43,547 nt of DNA, from NCBI GenBank assembly GCA_905233845.1, contig CAJOFH010000021.1, positions 1 through 43,547 on the forward strand, read 5' to 3'. The stretch's first letter is position 1. Each line of letters begins with the position of its first letter. A model generated the notes under the pieces. The model was not told the DNA's origin. It worked only from the letters and a program-made list of their open reading frames with translations, and did not search any database. Below are positions 16,338-24,077 of this stretch, piece by piece. Origin of the DNA: an uncultured Muribaculaceae bacterium (GTDB lineage Bacteria; Bacteroidota; Bacteroidia; Bacteroidales; Muribaculaceae). Made by a program: the position numbers and the translations under genes.

Positions 16338-16391
16338 CTAGAATTTCTAGATTGTCTAGATAGACTAGATTCTCTAGAAATTCTAGATAAA
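16338..16391. repeat. 9-bp CTAG tandem repeat, six units
   Basis: CTAG occurs at 16338, 16347, 16356, 16365, 16374 and 16383, exactly every 9 bases. The unit is CTAGANNNN; the four trailing bases vary. It fills the spacer between pgi and the TrmH-family gene. Confidence 0.92.
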
Positions 16392-16402
16392 ATAGGTTTA
16401 AT

Positions 16403-17716
16403 TTACAGGCGGGCGGCGAGGGCGGCGCTTTGAGCTTCGTAGCCGGGCTTGTTGAGGAGGGCGAACATGTTTTTCTTGTAGGCCTCTACGCCGGGTTGGT
16501 TGAAGGGGTTGACTCCAAGCATGTAGCCGCTCATGCCGCAGGCTTTTTCGAAGAAGTAGATGAGTTGGCCCAGGTACTTCTCATTGAGGGCTGGCAGTGT
16601 GATGAGCAGGCATGGCACGCCACCATCGACGTGAGCCAGGCGAGTGCCGAGTTCTGCCATTTTGTTGACCTCGTCAACTCGCTTGCCAGCGATGTAGTTG
16701 AGTCCGTCGAGGTCGGCATCATCGGTGGGAATTACCACCTCGTTGCGCTGCTTCTCAACAGTGATAACGGTCTCGAAGATGGTGCGCTCGCCTTCTTGAA
16801 TCCATTGTCCCATCGAGTGCAGGTCGGTGGTGAAGTCGACACTGGCAGGGAAGATTCCCTTGCCGTCCTTGCCTTCACTCTCGCCATAGAGCTGTTTCCA
16901 CCACTCGGCGAGGAAATGCAGACTTGGGTTGAAGTTCACAAGAATCTCAATCTTCTTGCCTGCCTGATATAGGGCGTTGCGGGTGGCGGCATAGTCGACC
17001 ATCATGTCGGCAGGAGCTTTCTCCATCTCAACAGCACCAGCTACCAAGGCATTGATATCGAAACCAGCGATAGCTACTGGCAACAAGCCCACTGGGGTGA
17101 GCACCGAGAAGCGTCCGCCCACGTTGTCGGCGATGACGTAAGTCTTGTAGCCTTCTTGAGTGGCGAGACTGCGCAGAGCACCACGTTTTGCGTCGGTGAT
17201 AGCCACGATGCGCTTGGCTGCCTCGGCCTTGCCCACCTGTTTCTCGAGCATGTTCTTCAAGAGACGGAAGGCGATGGCAGGCTCGGTAGTAGTGCCCGAT
17301 TTCGAGATTACAACGATGCCAAAACGTTTGCTTTCAAGAAGTTTCATTAGGTCGTAGAGGTAGTCCTCGCCGATGTTGTTGCCGGCAAAGACCACCTTTG
17401 CACTCTCGCTCTGCTTGAAGGCGGCAAAGTTGTCGCTCAAAGCCTCAATCACAGCCTTGGCACCAAGATAGCTGCCACCAATGCCAATAACTACCACGTA
17501 TTCGCACTCGTCGCGCAGTTGGCGCGCGGTGGCGTTGATGTCGTCGAGTTCGGCAGCGGTAATCTCACTTGGCAAGTGTAGCCATCCCAGGAAGTCGTTG
17601 CCCGCTCCATCGCCCTTCTCAAGGGTTTCGGCAGCGGCAAGAGCCTGTGGTTTCAAAACTTCAATATCTTTCTCACTAATGGTCCCAAGGACCGACTTGT
17701 TGCAAATGCTTATCAT
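16403..17716 (-). CDS. pgi: Glucose-6-phosphate isomerase
   Basis: Pgi interconverts glucose 6-phosphate and fructose 6-phosphate in glycolysis. The 437-residue protein has the first SIS-domain motif [15 protein letters not shown] (~74-88), the phosphate-binding SKSGTTTEP (~137-145) and [14 protein letters not shown] (~195-208). The catalytic segments include GKDGKG and, near the C terminus, [16 protein letters not shown] with the conserved catalytic Lys. Length fits the shorter bacterial type found in Bacteroidetes and Firmicutes. The start at 17716 leaves the 9-bp repeat directly upstream. Cytosolic. Confidence 0.97.
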   Translation of the reverse strand: MISICNKSVLGTISEKDIEVLKPQALAAAETLEKGDGAGNDFLGWLHLPSEITAAELDDINATARQLRDECEYVVVIGIGGSYLGAKAVIEALSDNFAAFKQSESAKVVFAGNNIGEDYLYDLMKLLESKRFGIVVISKSGTTTEPAIAFRLLKNMLEKQVGKAEAAKRIVAITDAKRGALRSLATQEGYKTYVIADNVGGRFSVLTPVGLLPVAIAGFDINALVAGAVEMEKAPADMMVDYAATRNALYQAGKKIEILVNFNPSLHFLAEWWKQLYGESEGKDGKGIFPASVDFTTDLHSMGQWIQEGERTIFETVITVEKQRNEVVIPTDDADLDGLNYIAGKRVDEVNKMAELGTRLAHVDGGVPCLLITLPALNEKYLGQLIYFFEKACGMSGYMLGVNPFNQPGVEAYKKNMFALLNKPGYEAQSAALAARL

Positions 17717-17727
17717 TTTATATTATA

Positions 17728-17825
17728 AAGGAATTAAAGGAGTTAAAGGAATCAAATGAATTAAAGGAATCAAATGAATTAAAGGAATCAAAATTGTGCA
17801 TTATGAATTATGCATTGTGCATTTA
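17728..17825. repeat. 9-bp tandem repeat followed by 7-bp tandem repeat
   Basis: Seven exact-phase 9-bp units run from 17728 to 17790 (AAAGGAATT, AAAGGAGTT, AAAGGAATC three times, AAATGAATT twice). From 17794 the period changes to 7 (ATTGTGC, ATTATGA, ATTATGC, ATTGTGC), the reverse complement of the heptad at 1551. It fills the whole spacer between pgi and the GNAT-like gene, running up to the stop codon. Confidence 0.92.
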
Positions 17826-18959
17826 TTAAATTGGCATGGTGTAGGCGCGGCGACGCTTGTTGAGTGTAGTGTCGAAATATTGCCACTGTTTCTGTACCAT
17901 CTCGTTGTGCTCTAGTTCGTGGCTACTCTCGGCCCATTTGTAGCCCAACTTGAAGAAGCAGGGAAGAAGATCGGTGAAGAGCAACGAGTTCACACCTTTG
18001 CTCTGATATTCAGGCTTCACTGCCACAAGCAGCAAGTCGACTACATCGTTCTTCTTAAATGCCTTGAGCATGTGATACCACCCAAATGGGAACAGGCGTC
18101 CGCGATTCTTGATTAGTGCCTTTGAGAGCGATGGTATAGCAATGCCCACGCCTACCAGCTCGCGAGTATCATTCTTGATAATGAGTGAGAGGTCTTCGAG
18201 TGGCAGATAAGGCAGATACATCTTGATGTAGTGATTAATTTGTTTCTCACTGAGCTGAGAGTATCCATATAGGTCTTCAAAAGCTTCGTTTATGAGCTTG
18301 AAAATGGCCTGGCCATAGTCGGCAACCAGCTGCTTGCGGTTGGTGTACTTGATATTGTCAATATTGTAGCGCTTTTTCACTAAGTCGCTGATGCGCTGCA
18401 TCTTCTCGGGTATCTCATCAGGCACCTTGATGTGGAATTCCACCCAGTCAACGTCCTTGACAAACCCCATGCGCTCAAATTGCTTGGGATAGTAGTCGTA
18501 GTTGTAGATAGTGGCATTAGTGCCCACCTCGTCAAAGCCCATCACCAGACATCCCTCGGGATCCATGTCGGTAAAGCCCAATGGTCCCATGAGTTCGGTC
18601 ATGCCTTTCTCTTTACACCACTGCTTCACAGCATTGAAGAGCGCGTCAACCACCTCGTCGTCATCGATAAAGTCGACCCATCCGAAACGTCCTTCTTTCT
18701 TGTTGTGGCTCTCGTTGAACCTATGGTTGATGATGCCAGCGATTCGTCCCACGGGCTTGCCGTCGCGATAAGCCATATAATAGACGCTCTCACAAAAATC
18801 AAACGCTGGGTTTTTCTCGGGCATTAATGTGCCAATCTCATCACTGATGAGTGCAGGGACATAACATTTGCTGTCACGGTAAAGCACATCGATGGGAAAC
18901 TTAACATACTTTGTAAGCTCTTTCTTGGTAGGTTCTATTTTTCTAATTTCTACTGACAT
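17826..18959 (-). CDS. GNAT-like N-acyltransferase family protein
   Basis: The 377-residue cytoplasmic protein resembles bacterial proteins annotated as GNAT or N-acetyltransferase family, with two related halves. In the first half, YMAYRDGKPVGRIAGIINHRFNE and FGWVDFIDDDEVVDALFNAVKQWCKEKG look like the core GNAT strands and the acyl-CoA helix. In the second, VDLLLVAVKPEYQSKGVNSLLFTDL resembles motif A (QxxGx). LMGPLGFTDMDPEGCLVMGFD is a typical family segment. The substrate is unknown. It has its own strong promoter. Confidence 0.85.
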   Translation of the reverse strand: MSVEIRKIEPTKKELTKYVKFPIDVLYRDSKCYVPALISDEIGTLMPEKNPAFDFCESVYYMAYRDGKPVGRIAGIINHRFNESHNKKEGRFGWVDFIDDDEVVDALFNAVKQWCKEKGMTELMGPLGFTDMDPEGCLVMGFDEVGTNATIYNYDYYPKQFERMGFVKDVDWVEFHIKVPDEIPEKMQRISDLVKKRYNIDNIKYTNRKQLVADYGQAIFKLINEAFEDLYGYSQLSEKQINHYIKMYLPYLPLEDLSLIIKNDTRELVGVGIAIPSLSKALIKNRGRLFPFGWYHMLKAFKKNDVVDLLLVAVKPEYQSKGVNSLLFTDLLPCFFKLGYKWAESSHELEHNEMVQKQWQYFDTTLNKRRRAYTMPI

Positions 18960-18988
18960 AGTACTATGTGTTTTTTACTTATAGACTG

Positions 18989-19020
18989 CAAAGATACAGT
19001 TTTTATAGCAACTAGTCAAA
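18989..19020 (-). promoter_or_regulatory. Promoter of the GNAT-like gene
   Basis: On the minus strand TTTG (19020-19017), exactly 20 bases, then TATCTTTG (18996-18989): a full match to the Bacteroidetes consensus, 30 bases before the start codon. Confidence 0.78.
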
Positions 19021-19030
19021 AATGTGCCAT

Positions 19031-19068
19031 AAAAAATCCCGCCACAGGATGTTTGAAAGCCTGTGGCG
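19031..19068 (-). terminator. Terminator of rubrerythrin gene
   Basis: The minus strand has CGCCACAGG, an 11-base loop, CCTGTGGCG, then GGATTTTTTA. Confidence 0.85.
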
Positions 19069-19126
19069 AGATGATAAAATATGGGATAATTAGTCAACGC
19101 AAAGAGCCTTACTAATCCCTAAATCT

Positions 19127-19669
19127 TTAATAGTTTTCAGGTTTGATTTGGAAATGGGCCTGTGGATGGTTGCACACTGGGCAAACCTCGGGAGCCTTCT
19201 TGCCCACTACAATGTGCCCGCAGTTGCGGCAGTGCCAAATCACGTCGTTGTCGCGTGAGAACACTACTTCGTCCTCGATATTCTTCAATAGCTTGCGATA
19301 GCGCTCCTCGTGTTCTTTCTCGATGGCTGCTACGCCACGCATGCGCTCGGCAATCTCGGTGAAACCTTCCTCGTCGGCCTCACGCGCCATGCGGTCGTAC
19401 ATATCGGTCCACTCAAAGTTCTCACCAGCGGCAGCCGCTGCGAGGTTGTCGGTAGTGGCTTTAATAGCTCCTCCTTCCAGATACTTGAACCACAGTTTTG
19501 CATGTTCTTTCTCGTTCTTGGCAGTCTCTTCAAAGATGGCAGCAATCTGCACATATCCATCTTTCTTAGCTTTGCTGGCGAAGTAGTCATACTTGTTGCG
19601 CGCCATTGACTCACCGGCAAAAGCCTCAAGCAAATTTTTCTCAGTTTTTGTGCCTTTCAATTCTTTCAT
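19127..19669 (-). CDS. rbr: Rubrerythrin
   Basis: Rubrerythrin reduces hydrogen peroxide and protects anaerobes from oxygen. The 180-residue protein has an N-terminal four-helix diiron domain with Glu20 and the ExxH pairs Glu53-His56 and Glu117-His120. A C-terminal rubredoxin-like domain has iron-binding cysteines at 147, 150, 163 and 166 (CRNC and CPVC). This is the classical arrangement and length. It is transcribed alone, with a promoter and terminator, divergent from the membrane-protein gene at 19819. Cytosolic. Confidence 0.98.
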   Translation of the reverse strand: MKELKGTKTEKNLLEAFAGESMARNKYDYFASKAKKDGYVQIAAIFEETAKNEKEHAKLWFKYLEGGAIKATTDNLAAAAAGENFEWTDMYDRMAREADEEGFTEIAERMRGVAAIEKEHEERYRKLLKNIEDEVVFSRDNDVIWHCRNCGHIVVGKKAPEVCPVCNHPQAHFQIKPENY

Positions 19670-19709
19670 CTTGCTTTAAAATTTTAAAGTGAATAAATGA
19701 TTTATGATG

Positions 19710-19741
19710 CAAATTAAATCATTATTCTTGACCTTTCCAAA
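19710..19741 (-). promoter_or_regulatory. Promoter of rbr
   Basis: On the minus strand TTTG (19741-19738), 20 bases, TTAATTTG (19717-19710). This matches the consensus except one base in the -7 element. Confidence 0.55.
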
Positions 19742-19769
19742 TTATACACCTTTCAAATTGCACAAAAAC

Positions 19770-19800
19770 TTTGTCAGGTCATAATTTGTTCTTATCTTTG
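19770..19800 (+). promoter_or_regulatory. Promoter of the 19819 membrane-protein gene
   Basis: TTTG (19770-19773), 19 bases, TATCTTTG (19793-19800): full consensus, 18 bases before the ATG. Confidence 0.75.
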
Positions 19801-19818
19801 TTGCATCAGTGAAGAACT

Positions 19819-20850
19819 ATGTACAAGAACGTCTCACATAAAGATAGACAGAATAAAGCCTCTAAGGTACATAGCGGTATCGCAAGGAGAAAAGCCGATG
19901 TCGCCAAGGTCAATAGTGAGCACCACAGGAGTCATAACGAATTTCCAAACACAAAAAACCACACAAAGGAAAAAGAAAAGGAAGAACAAAAGAAAACCAA
20001 GCTGGTGCCTCCCACAAGAATCGAGCGGCGTGCGCAAATAAGAAAAGAGGAAGCATTTGAGAGACACACTCTAATCATCGAGCGAAAAGTACAAGAAGCA
20101 GGAGGGAAAAAAGTAAAAGAAGTAAGAAAAGAAAAAGAAGAAAGAAAGGCACAAGAAGAAAAACAAGCACCAGAGGTTAAAAAAGAAGAAGAAAAGACCT
20201 CTCCTGATTATTGGGAGATTAATTTTGAAGGATATAATACTTTTTGGCTACCTTTTAGCATTTTGGTTGGATGTTTGGCAAGTTTGATAATTTATTTATG
20301 TGATGGCACATTCTTTAGGTTGTTTGCGTTGGTTATTCCTGCTTTATCTGCAATTACATTATTTGTTTTCATTGCTATTGCACTTGTCTTTTATTTCAAG
20401 AGCAAAAACTATAAGAATAGTGACTACATGGAGCATTATACCAATAGAACTAGTGTCGCTGCTCGGAATCGTTTAAAGTTGCCTACGTTGGCCTATCGTG
20501 TCGCCCATCTTGCAGGTGGATTTATATTTCAGATATTGTTTTTCCTGCATTTTGATGTTTTATATTTCATTTTTCGGGTTGATATCTTATCATTTAGTTT
20601 TTGGGACCTAATCCTTTTCGTATTAAAGAATTTATTAAATGAAGTATTTTGGGCAAGTTCGTCAACAGGATTAATTATTATGTGGTTTATAGCGTACTTT
20701 CCTGCCATTGCATGGGATTATTTTAGAATAAAACCTAACGAAGAGTCAACCAAAGAAATCAGAAGTCACTGTTTAGTTTCAATCATTGCAGCTAGCATTT
20801 ACTTTATGTTTTTTGCCTTTATTTTTATATATTTTTCTATTCTAACATAA
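19819..20850 (+). CDS. Membrane protein with a long charged N-terminal tail, unknown function
   Basis: The 343-residue protein has no signal peptide. Residues 1-130 are hydrophilic and extremely Lys/Glu/Arg-rich, probably disordered or coiled-coil in the cytoplasm. About five hydrophobic segments follow (roughly 140-160, 170-192, 230-255, 275-295, 315-340). I recognise no family. The gene is more AT-rich than its neighbours, especially in the second half, which could mean recent acquisition or relaxed constraint. It has its own consensus promoter, is divergent from rbr, and is followed by the 18-bp post-stop motif. Function unknown. Confidence 0.7.
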   Translation: MYKNVSHKDRQNKASKVHSGIARRKADVAKVNSEHHRSHNEFPNTKNHTKEKEKEEQKKTKLVPPTRIERRAQIRKEEAFERHTLIIERKVQEAGGKKVKEVRKEKEERKAQEEKQAPEVKKEEEKTSPDYWEINFEGYNTFWLPFSILVGCLASLIIYLCDGTFFRLFALVIPALSAITLFVFIAIALVFYFKSKNYKNSDYMEHYTNRTSVAARNRLKLPTLAYRVAHLAGGFIFQILFFLHFDVLYFIFRVDILSFSFWDLILFVLKNLLNEVFWASSSTGLIIMWFIAYFPAIAWDYFRIKPNEESTKEIRSHCLVSIIAASIYFMFFAFIFIYFSILT

Positions 20851-20854
20851 ATCC

Positions 20855-20872
20855 TAATGACCGATTCGGGTT
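20855..20872 (+). other. 18-bp post-stop motif, copy 3
   Basis: TAATGACCGATTCGGGTT, identical to the copy at 13571, starts four bases after the stop codon of the membrane-protein gene. Confidence 0.65.
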
Positions 20873-20892
20873 AAGACTCTGTGTCTTAGCTT

Positions 20893-20934
20893 GAAAAAAG
20901 AGCCCGCACAGACTTTTTAATACGTGCGGACTCT
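20893..20934 (-). terminator. Terminator of the dockerin/SUMF1-like gene
   Basis: On the minus strand AGAGTCCGCAC pairs with GTGCGGGCTCT (one mismatch) and is followed by TTTTTT. Confidence 0.82.
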
Positions 20935-20955
20935 AAATGTGTTATACTTGTGTTT

Positions 20956-21978
20956 TTATTCAGCAACCATCACAATGCGCAGACCTCGTGCGTTGCCTCT
21001 TGCATCGGGATTCTGCTGGTTTCGATAATACACTTTCATAAGTCCTGGGTTGGTGGTGAGACAATTACCACCTCGCATAACGCGGCGAGTACCTGTTTCA
21101 GGTCCTGTGGGGTTGGTGAGTGGCGCGGCGTCAGCACTATAGGTGCCGAACCAGTCCAAGCACCATTCATCAACGTTGCCACACATGTCATAGATTCCAA
21201 GTTCGTTGGGTGCTTTGGTTGCCACGGTCTGTGAGCCCCAACCTTCGGTCCAGAGTTCCGTTGAAGGAATAGTACCTTTGTACCAGGCCACATCATTAAT
21301 ACTATCGCTGCCAGCATACTCATAGCCCTGACTCAGATTTCCACCGCGAGCAGCATACTCCCATTCAGCCTCAGTGGGAAGGCGGAAGTTCTTGCCTGTC
21401 AGCTGACTTAGAGTTGCGCAAAATTCTAGACAATCGCCATAATTTACATAGTCAACAGGTCGCTGGAGATTAATGCCTGCGTCGTAACTGGCATGATTAG
21501 AATGAAGATCGGCGTTGCCATATTCATTGAAATAGCTGGGATTAATACCCATCAGTGCCACCCACAACTCTTGAGTGACTTCGGTTTCGCCAATCCAATA
21601 GGTGCTTAGAGTAACTTCGTGAGGGGGATAAGCGCTTCCCACATGTTGGTCTACTCCCATCATGAACGTACCTCCTTCAACTTCTATCATCTTGAAGGTG
21701 ACACCATTCACGGTAAATTCGGTCACTGGTGCTGGAGGCTCTTCGGGGGAGATTCCAAGCAGAATGTTATAAACATAAGTAACATCGGCACTGGTGATAT
21801 CTCCATCGCCATTAACATCACCATTGGCGAGATTGCTTGTGTCGCCCATGAGTAAATAGTTATAAAGAGCCGTTACATCGGCACTGGTGACACTGCCGTC
21901 ACCATTCACATCACCGTCGGTACAATATGCTGCCAGTGATGAAAGTAGCATAAAAGCAAGAATAAAGATTTTTTTCAT
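20956..21978 (-). CDS. Secreted SUMF1/FGE-fold protein with N-terminal dockerin-like module
   Basis: The 340-residue product has a signal peptide (1-19), then a dockerin-like pair at 21-76 (DVNGDGSVTSAD and DVNGDGDITSAD, each followed by a helix with YNxLL). A formylglycine-generating-enzyme-sulfatase fold fills 85-340. Fold signatures include VEGGTFMMG, ETEVTQELWVALMG, RPVDYVNYGDCLEFC, FRLPTEAEWEYAARGG, GNVDEWCLDW and RRVMRGGN. The cysteine pair of true formylglycine-forming enzymes is not intact: one Cys follows RGGN, but the position before the conserved Arg (YYRNQQ) is Tyr. It is therefore more likely a non-FGE member of this fold. A small linker separates the modules. It has its own terminator. 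Confidence 0.9.
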   Translation of the reverse strand: MKKIFILAFMLLSSLAAYCTDGDVNGDGSVTSADVTALYNYLLMGDTSNLANGDVNGDGDITSADVTYVYNILLGISPEEPPAPVTEFTVNGVTFKMIEVEGGTFMMGVDQHVGSAYPPHEVTLSTYWIGETEVTQELWVALMGINPSYFNEYGNADLHSNHASYDAGINLQRPVDYVNYGDCLEFCATLSQLTGKNFRLPTEAEWEYAARGGNLSQGYEYAGSDSINDVAWYKGTIPSTELWTEGWGSQTVATKAPNELGIYDMCGNVDEWCLDWFGTYSADAAPLTNPTGPETGTRRVMRGGNCLTTNPGLMKVYYRNQQNPDARGNARGLRIVMVAE

Positions 21979-22035
21979 AAAATAAAAAGTTGTGAGTTTA
22001 AATAATTGTAAATAAAAGTTCTTTTATAAAGAGAG

Positions 22036-23745
22036 TCAGTCTTTCTTCTTGACTCCCATGCGTGCTTCGACGACGTTGAGCACGTAGTCGCCCACGGTCT
22101 CGCACTCGTCGAAAAAGTCGCTGTACATGGTACCGATGGCATAGCTGTATTTCTGGTCGTTGACTTCGCTGAAGTTCTCGGCCTTTATCATGTCGCGGTA
22201 GTTGTCAATCTCGTTCTCGATGTTGTAGGCGCGATTGATGTCGTTCTGCTCCTTGTAGCTAACCAGGATTTTGTTCATCTCTGAAAGACTCTTGTTGACG
22301 AGTTCCATCATTGTCTTGATGTTTTTAATCTGGTAGCCCGAGAACTGTTCCTTGCTGGAGTTGTAACGGTTGATGATTCGTGCTAACTTGTAGCAACTGT
22401 CGCCAATACTCTCTATCTCGGAAATTTCACGAAGCATGGCGCGCATCTTGGCCTTGGTGTCATCGCTCAGGTGGGCGTCACTCACATCGTGCAGGTAATT
22501 GGCGATGTCAACTTCCATCTGGTCGCTGATTTCCTCGTATTTCTCGATTCGTGAATATAGTTTAACAAACTTGTCCTTGTCTTCCTCATCGAGCAGTTCG
22601 CGCACCATACCAAACATACTTTGTATTCTTTCACCAAAGGCGCGAATCTCCTTTTGGGCCTCAAGTACCGAGAGCTCAGGGGTTTTCATGATACCCGATG
22701 TAATGAAGTGTAACTTGAAGTCGTCTTCTTCGTCCTCACGGCGTGGCTTGATGATTGCGCACACCAATTTCTCGATTTGTGGAATGAACCAGATGAGGAT
22801 GGTTGTGTTGGTGATATTGAAAGCCGAGTGGAAACCTGCTAATACAACTGATATACGAGCTAGATTATCAGCATAGTTAGGATTGTTGGCCGACATGCTC
22901 TGGTCAAATCCTGCAACGTCGCAAACAAGACCAACGAACGGCTTGAACAATATTAAGGACCATATCACACCTATCATGTTGTAGGTGAAGTGTGCTAGTG
23001 CCGCTCGACGTGCCTGTACGTTGGCTCCCATTGCGGCGATGTTGGCAGTAATGGTGGTACCTATGTTCTCGCCTAGTACTAGCATAATGCCTTGATAAAT
23101 AGTCATCACTCCTGTGGAGCAAAGAATCATGGTTATGGCCATCATCGCAGCACTCGACTGAACACATAGGGTAAGAATACTACCAATGACGAGAAACAGA
23201 AGATAACTCCACATTGAGTCGCCAAACTGCGAGAAGAACGCCATGATACCTTCGCGCATAGCGGGGTCGTTGGCAAAGTTTGTGCCAGTTTCCTTCAAGG
23301 TTCCCAGTCCCAGGAAGAGGAACGCCACACCAAAGAGGAAATCACCAATCACGCGGCGTTTCTTCATGTAAATCAAGATGATACCTATAAAAAACGCTGG
23401 ATAGACAAAGTCGGTGATATTGAACGAGAATCCCAAACTCATAATCCACGCAGTGACTGTGGTACCGATGTTGGCACCCATAATCACCGAGATGGCTTGA
23501 ATGAGGGTAAGCAATCCTGCATTAACAAACGAAACCGTCATCAAGGTGGTGGCGGTAGAACTCTGAACTGCTGCAGTCACGGCAACACCGGTGAGCATTC
23601 CTGTGAAACGGTTGGTGGTCATGGCGCCAAGAACACGACGCAATTGTGGACCAGCCATTTTCTGTAAACTCTCGCTCATAGATTTCATACCGAACATGAG
23701 CAATGCCAGTGAGCCAATCAGCTTGAAAATAACTAATAGAGACAT
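22036..23745 (-). CDS. Na/Pi cotransporter family protein with PhoU-like tail
   Basis: The 569-residue inner-membrane protein belongs to the Na+/phosphate cotransporter (NptA/PF02690) family. Two inverted family repeats carry the QSS motif: QSSTATTLMTVSFVNAG with MGANIGTT (~61-100) and QSSAAMMAITMILCSTG with LGENIGTT (~196-235). About eight hydrophobic segments span residues 5-340. The C-terminal 200 residues are soluble and helical, resembling PhoU, a likely phosphate-control domain. Length and architecture match Bacteroidetes homologues. Substrate is inferred from family only. It is divergent from tamB. Confidence 0.93.
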   Translation of the reverse strand: MSLLVIFKLIGSLALLMFGMKSMSESLQKMAGPQLRRVLGAMTTNRFTGMLTGVAVTAAVQSSTATTLMTVSFVNAGLLTLIQAISVIMGANIGTTVTAWIMSLGFSFNITDFVYPAFFIGIILIYMKKRRVIGDFLFGVAFLFLGLGTLKETGTNFANDPAMREGIMAFFSQFGDSMWSYLLFLVIGSILTLCVQSSAAMMAITMILCSTGVMTIYQGIMLVLGENIGTTITANIAAMGANVQARRAALAHFTYNMIGVIWSLILFKPFVGLVCDVAGFDQSMSANNPNYADNLARISVVLAGFHSAFNITNTTILIWFIPQIEKLVCAIIKPRREDEEDDFKLHFITSGIMKTPELSVLEAQKEIRAFGERIQSMFGMVRELLDEEDKDKFVKLYSRIEKYEEISDQMEVDIANYLHDVSDAHLSDDTKAKMRAMLREISEIESIGDSCYKLARIINRYNSSKEQFSGYQIKNIKTMMELVNKSLSEMNKILVSYKEQNDINRAYNIENEIDNYRDMIKAENFSEVNDQKYSYAIGTMYSDFFDECETVGDYVLNVVEARMGVKKKD

Positions 23746-23775
23746 AAAAACAATAGTTTAGGTAATTTATTGGTG

Positions 23776-23783
23776 CAAAGATA
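23776..23783 (-). promoter_or_regulatory. -7 element of the Na/Pi cotransporter gene
   Basis: TATCTTTG on the minus strand, 31 bases before the start codon; no clear -33 element. The rest of the gap 23746-24077 holds an imperfect hairpin (23903-23933) and the tamB promoter, but no gene. Confidence 0.45.
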
Positions 23784-24013
23784 ATAATAATTAATGGTTT
23801 TTCATTTATGCGCACGTTATTTTTTCAACAAAGAAAAAACTTGCGTTGAGGTAAATTTAAAAATTTTCTCCGTTGAAAGACATGAGTAAGCTCAGTCCTT
23901 CTATCACTTAATCACGACTTTCTTGATTGTGATACTTGATTTATGCTTGATTGAAATAAAATCTTAAATATTTTGTGCGTCAAAAGGGGTGTTTTTCAAA
24001 AAAACTGACTAAT

Positions 24014-24042
24014 TTTGTAAGTTTAATTGTTTATTAATTTTG
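24014..24042 (+). promoter_or_regulatory. Promoter of the tamB operon
   Basis: TTTG (24014-24017), 17 bases, TAATTTTG (24035-24042). Transcription would start near 24049, past the upstream in-frame ATG at 24027, which supports translation from 24078. Confidence 0.62.
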
Positions 24043-24077
24043 GGTATAAACTTAATAAATACTTAAGTAGTAAAACG

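Noticed and set aside
16338-16391. CRISPR array
   Set aside because: The units are only 9 bp with no spacers of constant length and no cas genes. The 72-bp cluster at 4.2 kb likewise lacks conserved repeats with unique spacers.
24027-24077. Upstream in-frame ATG as the tamB start
   Set aside because: The -7 element at 24035-24042 overlaps it, so a transcript would start after it. The ATG at 24078 also directly precedes the membrane anchor.
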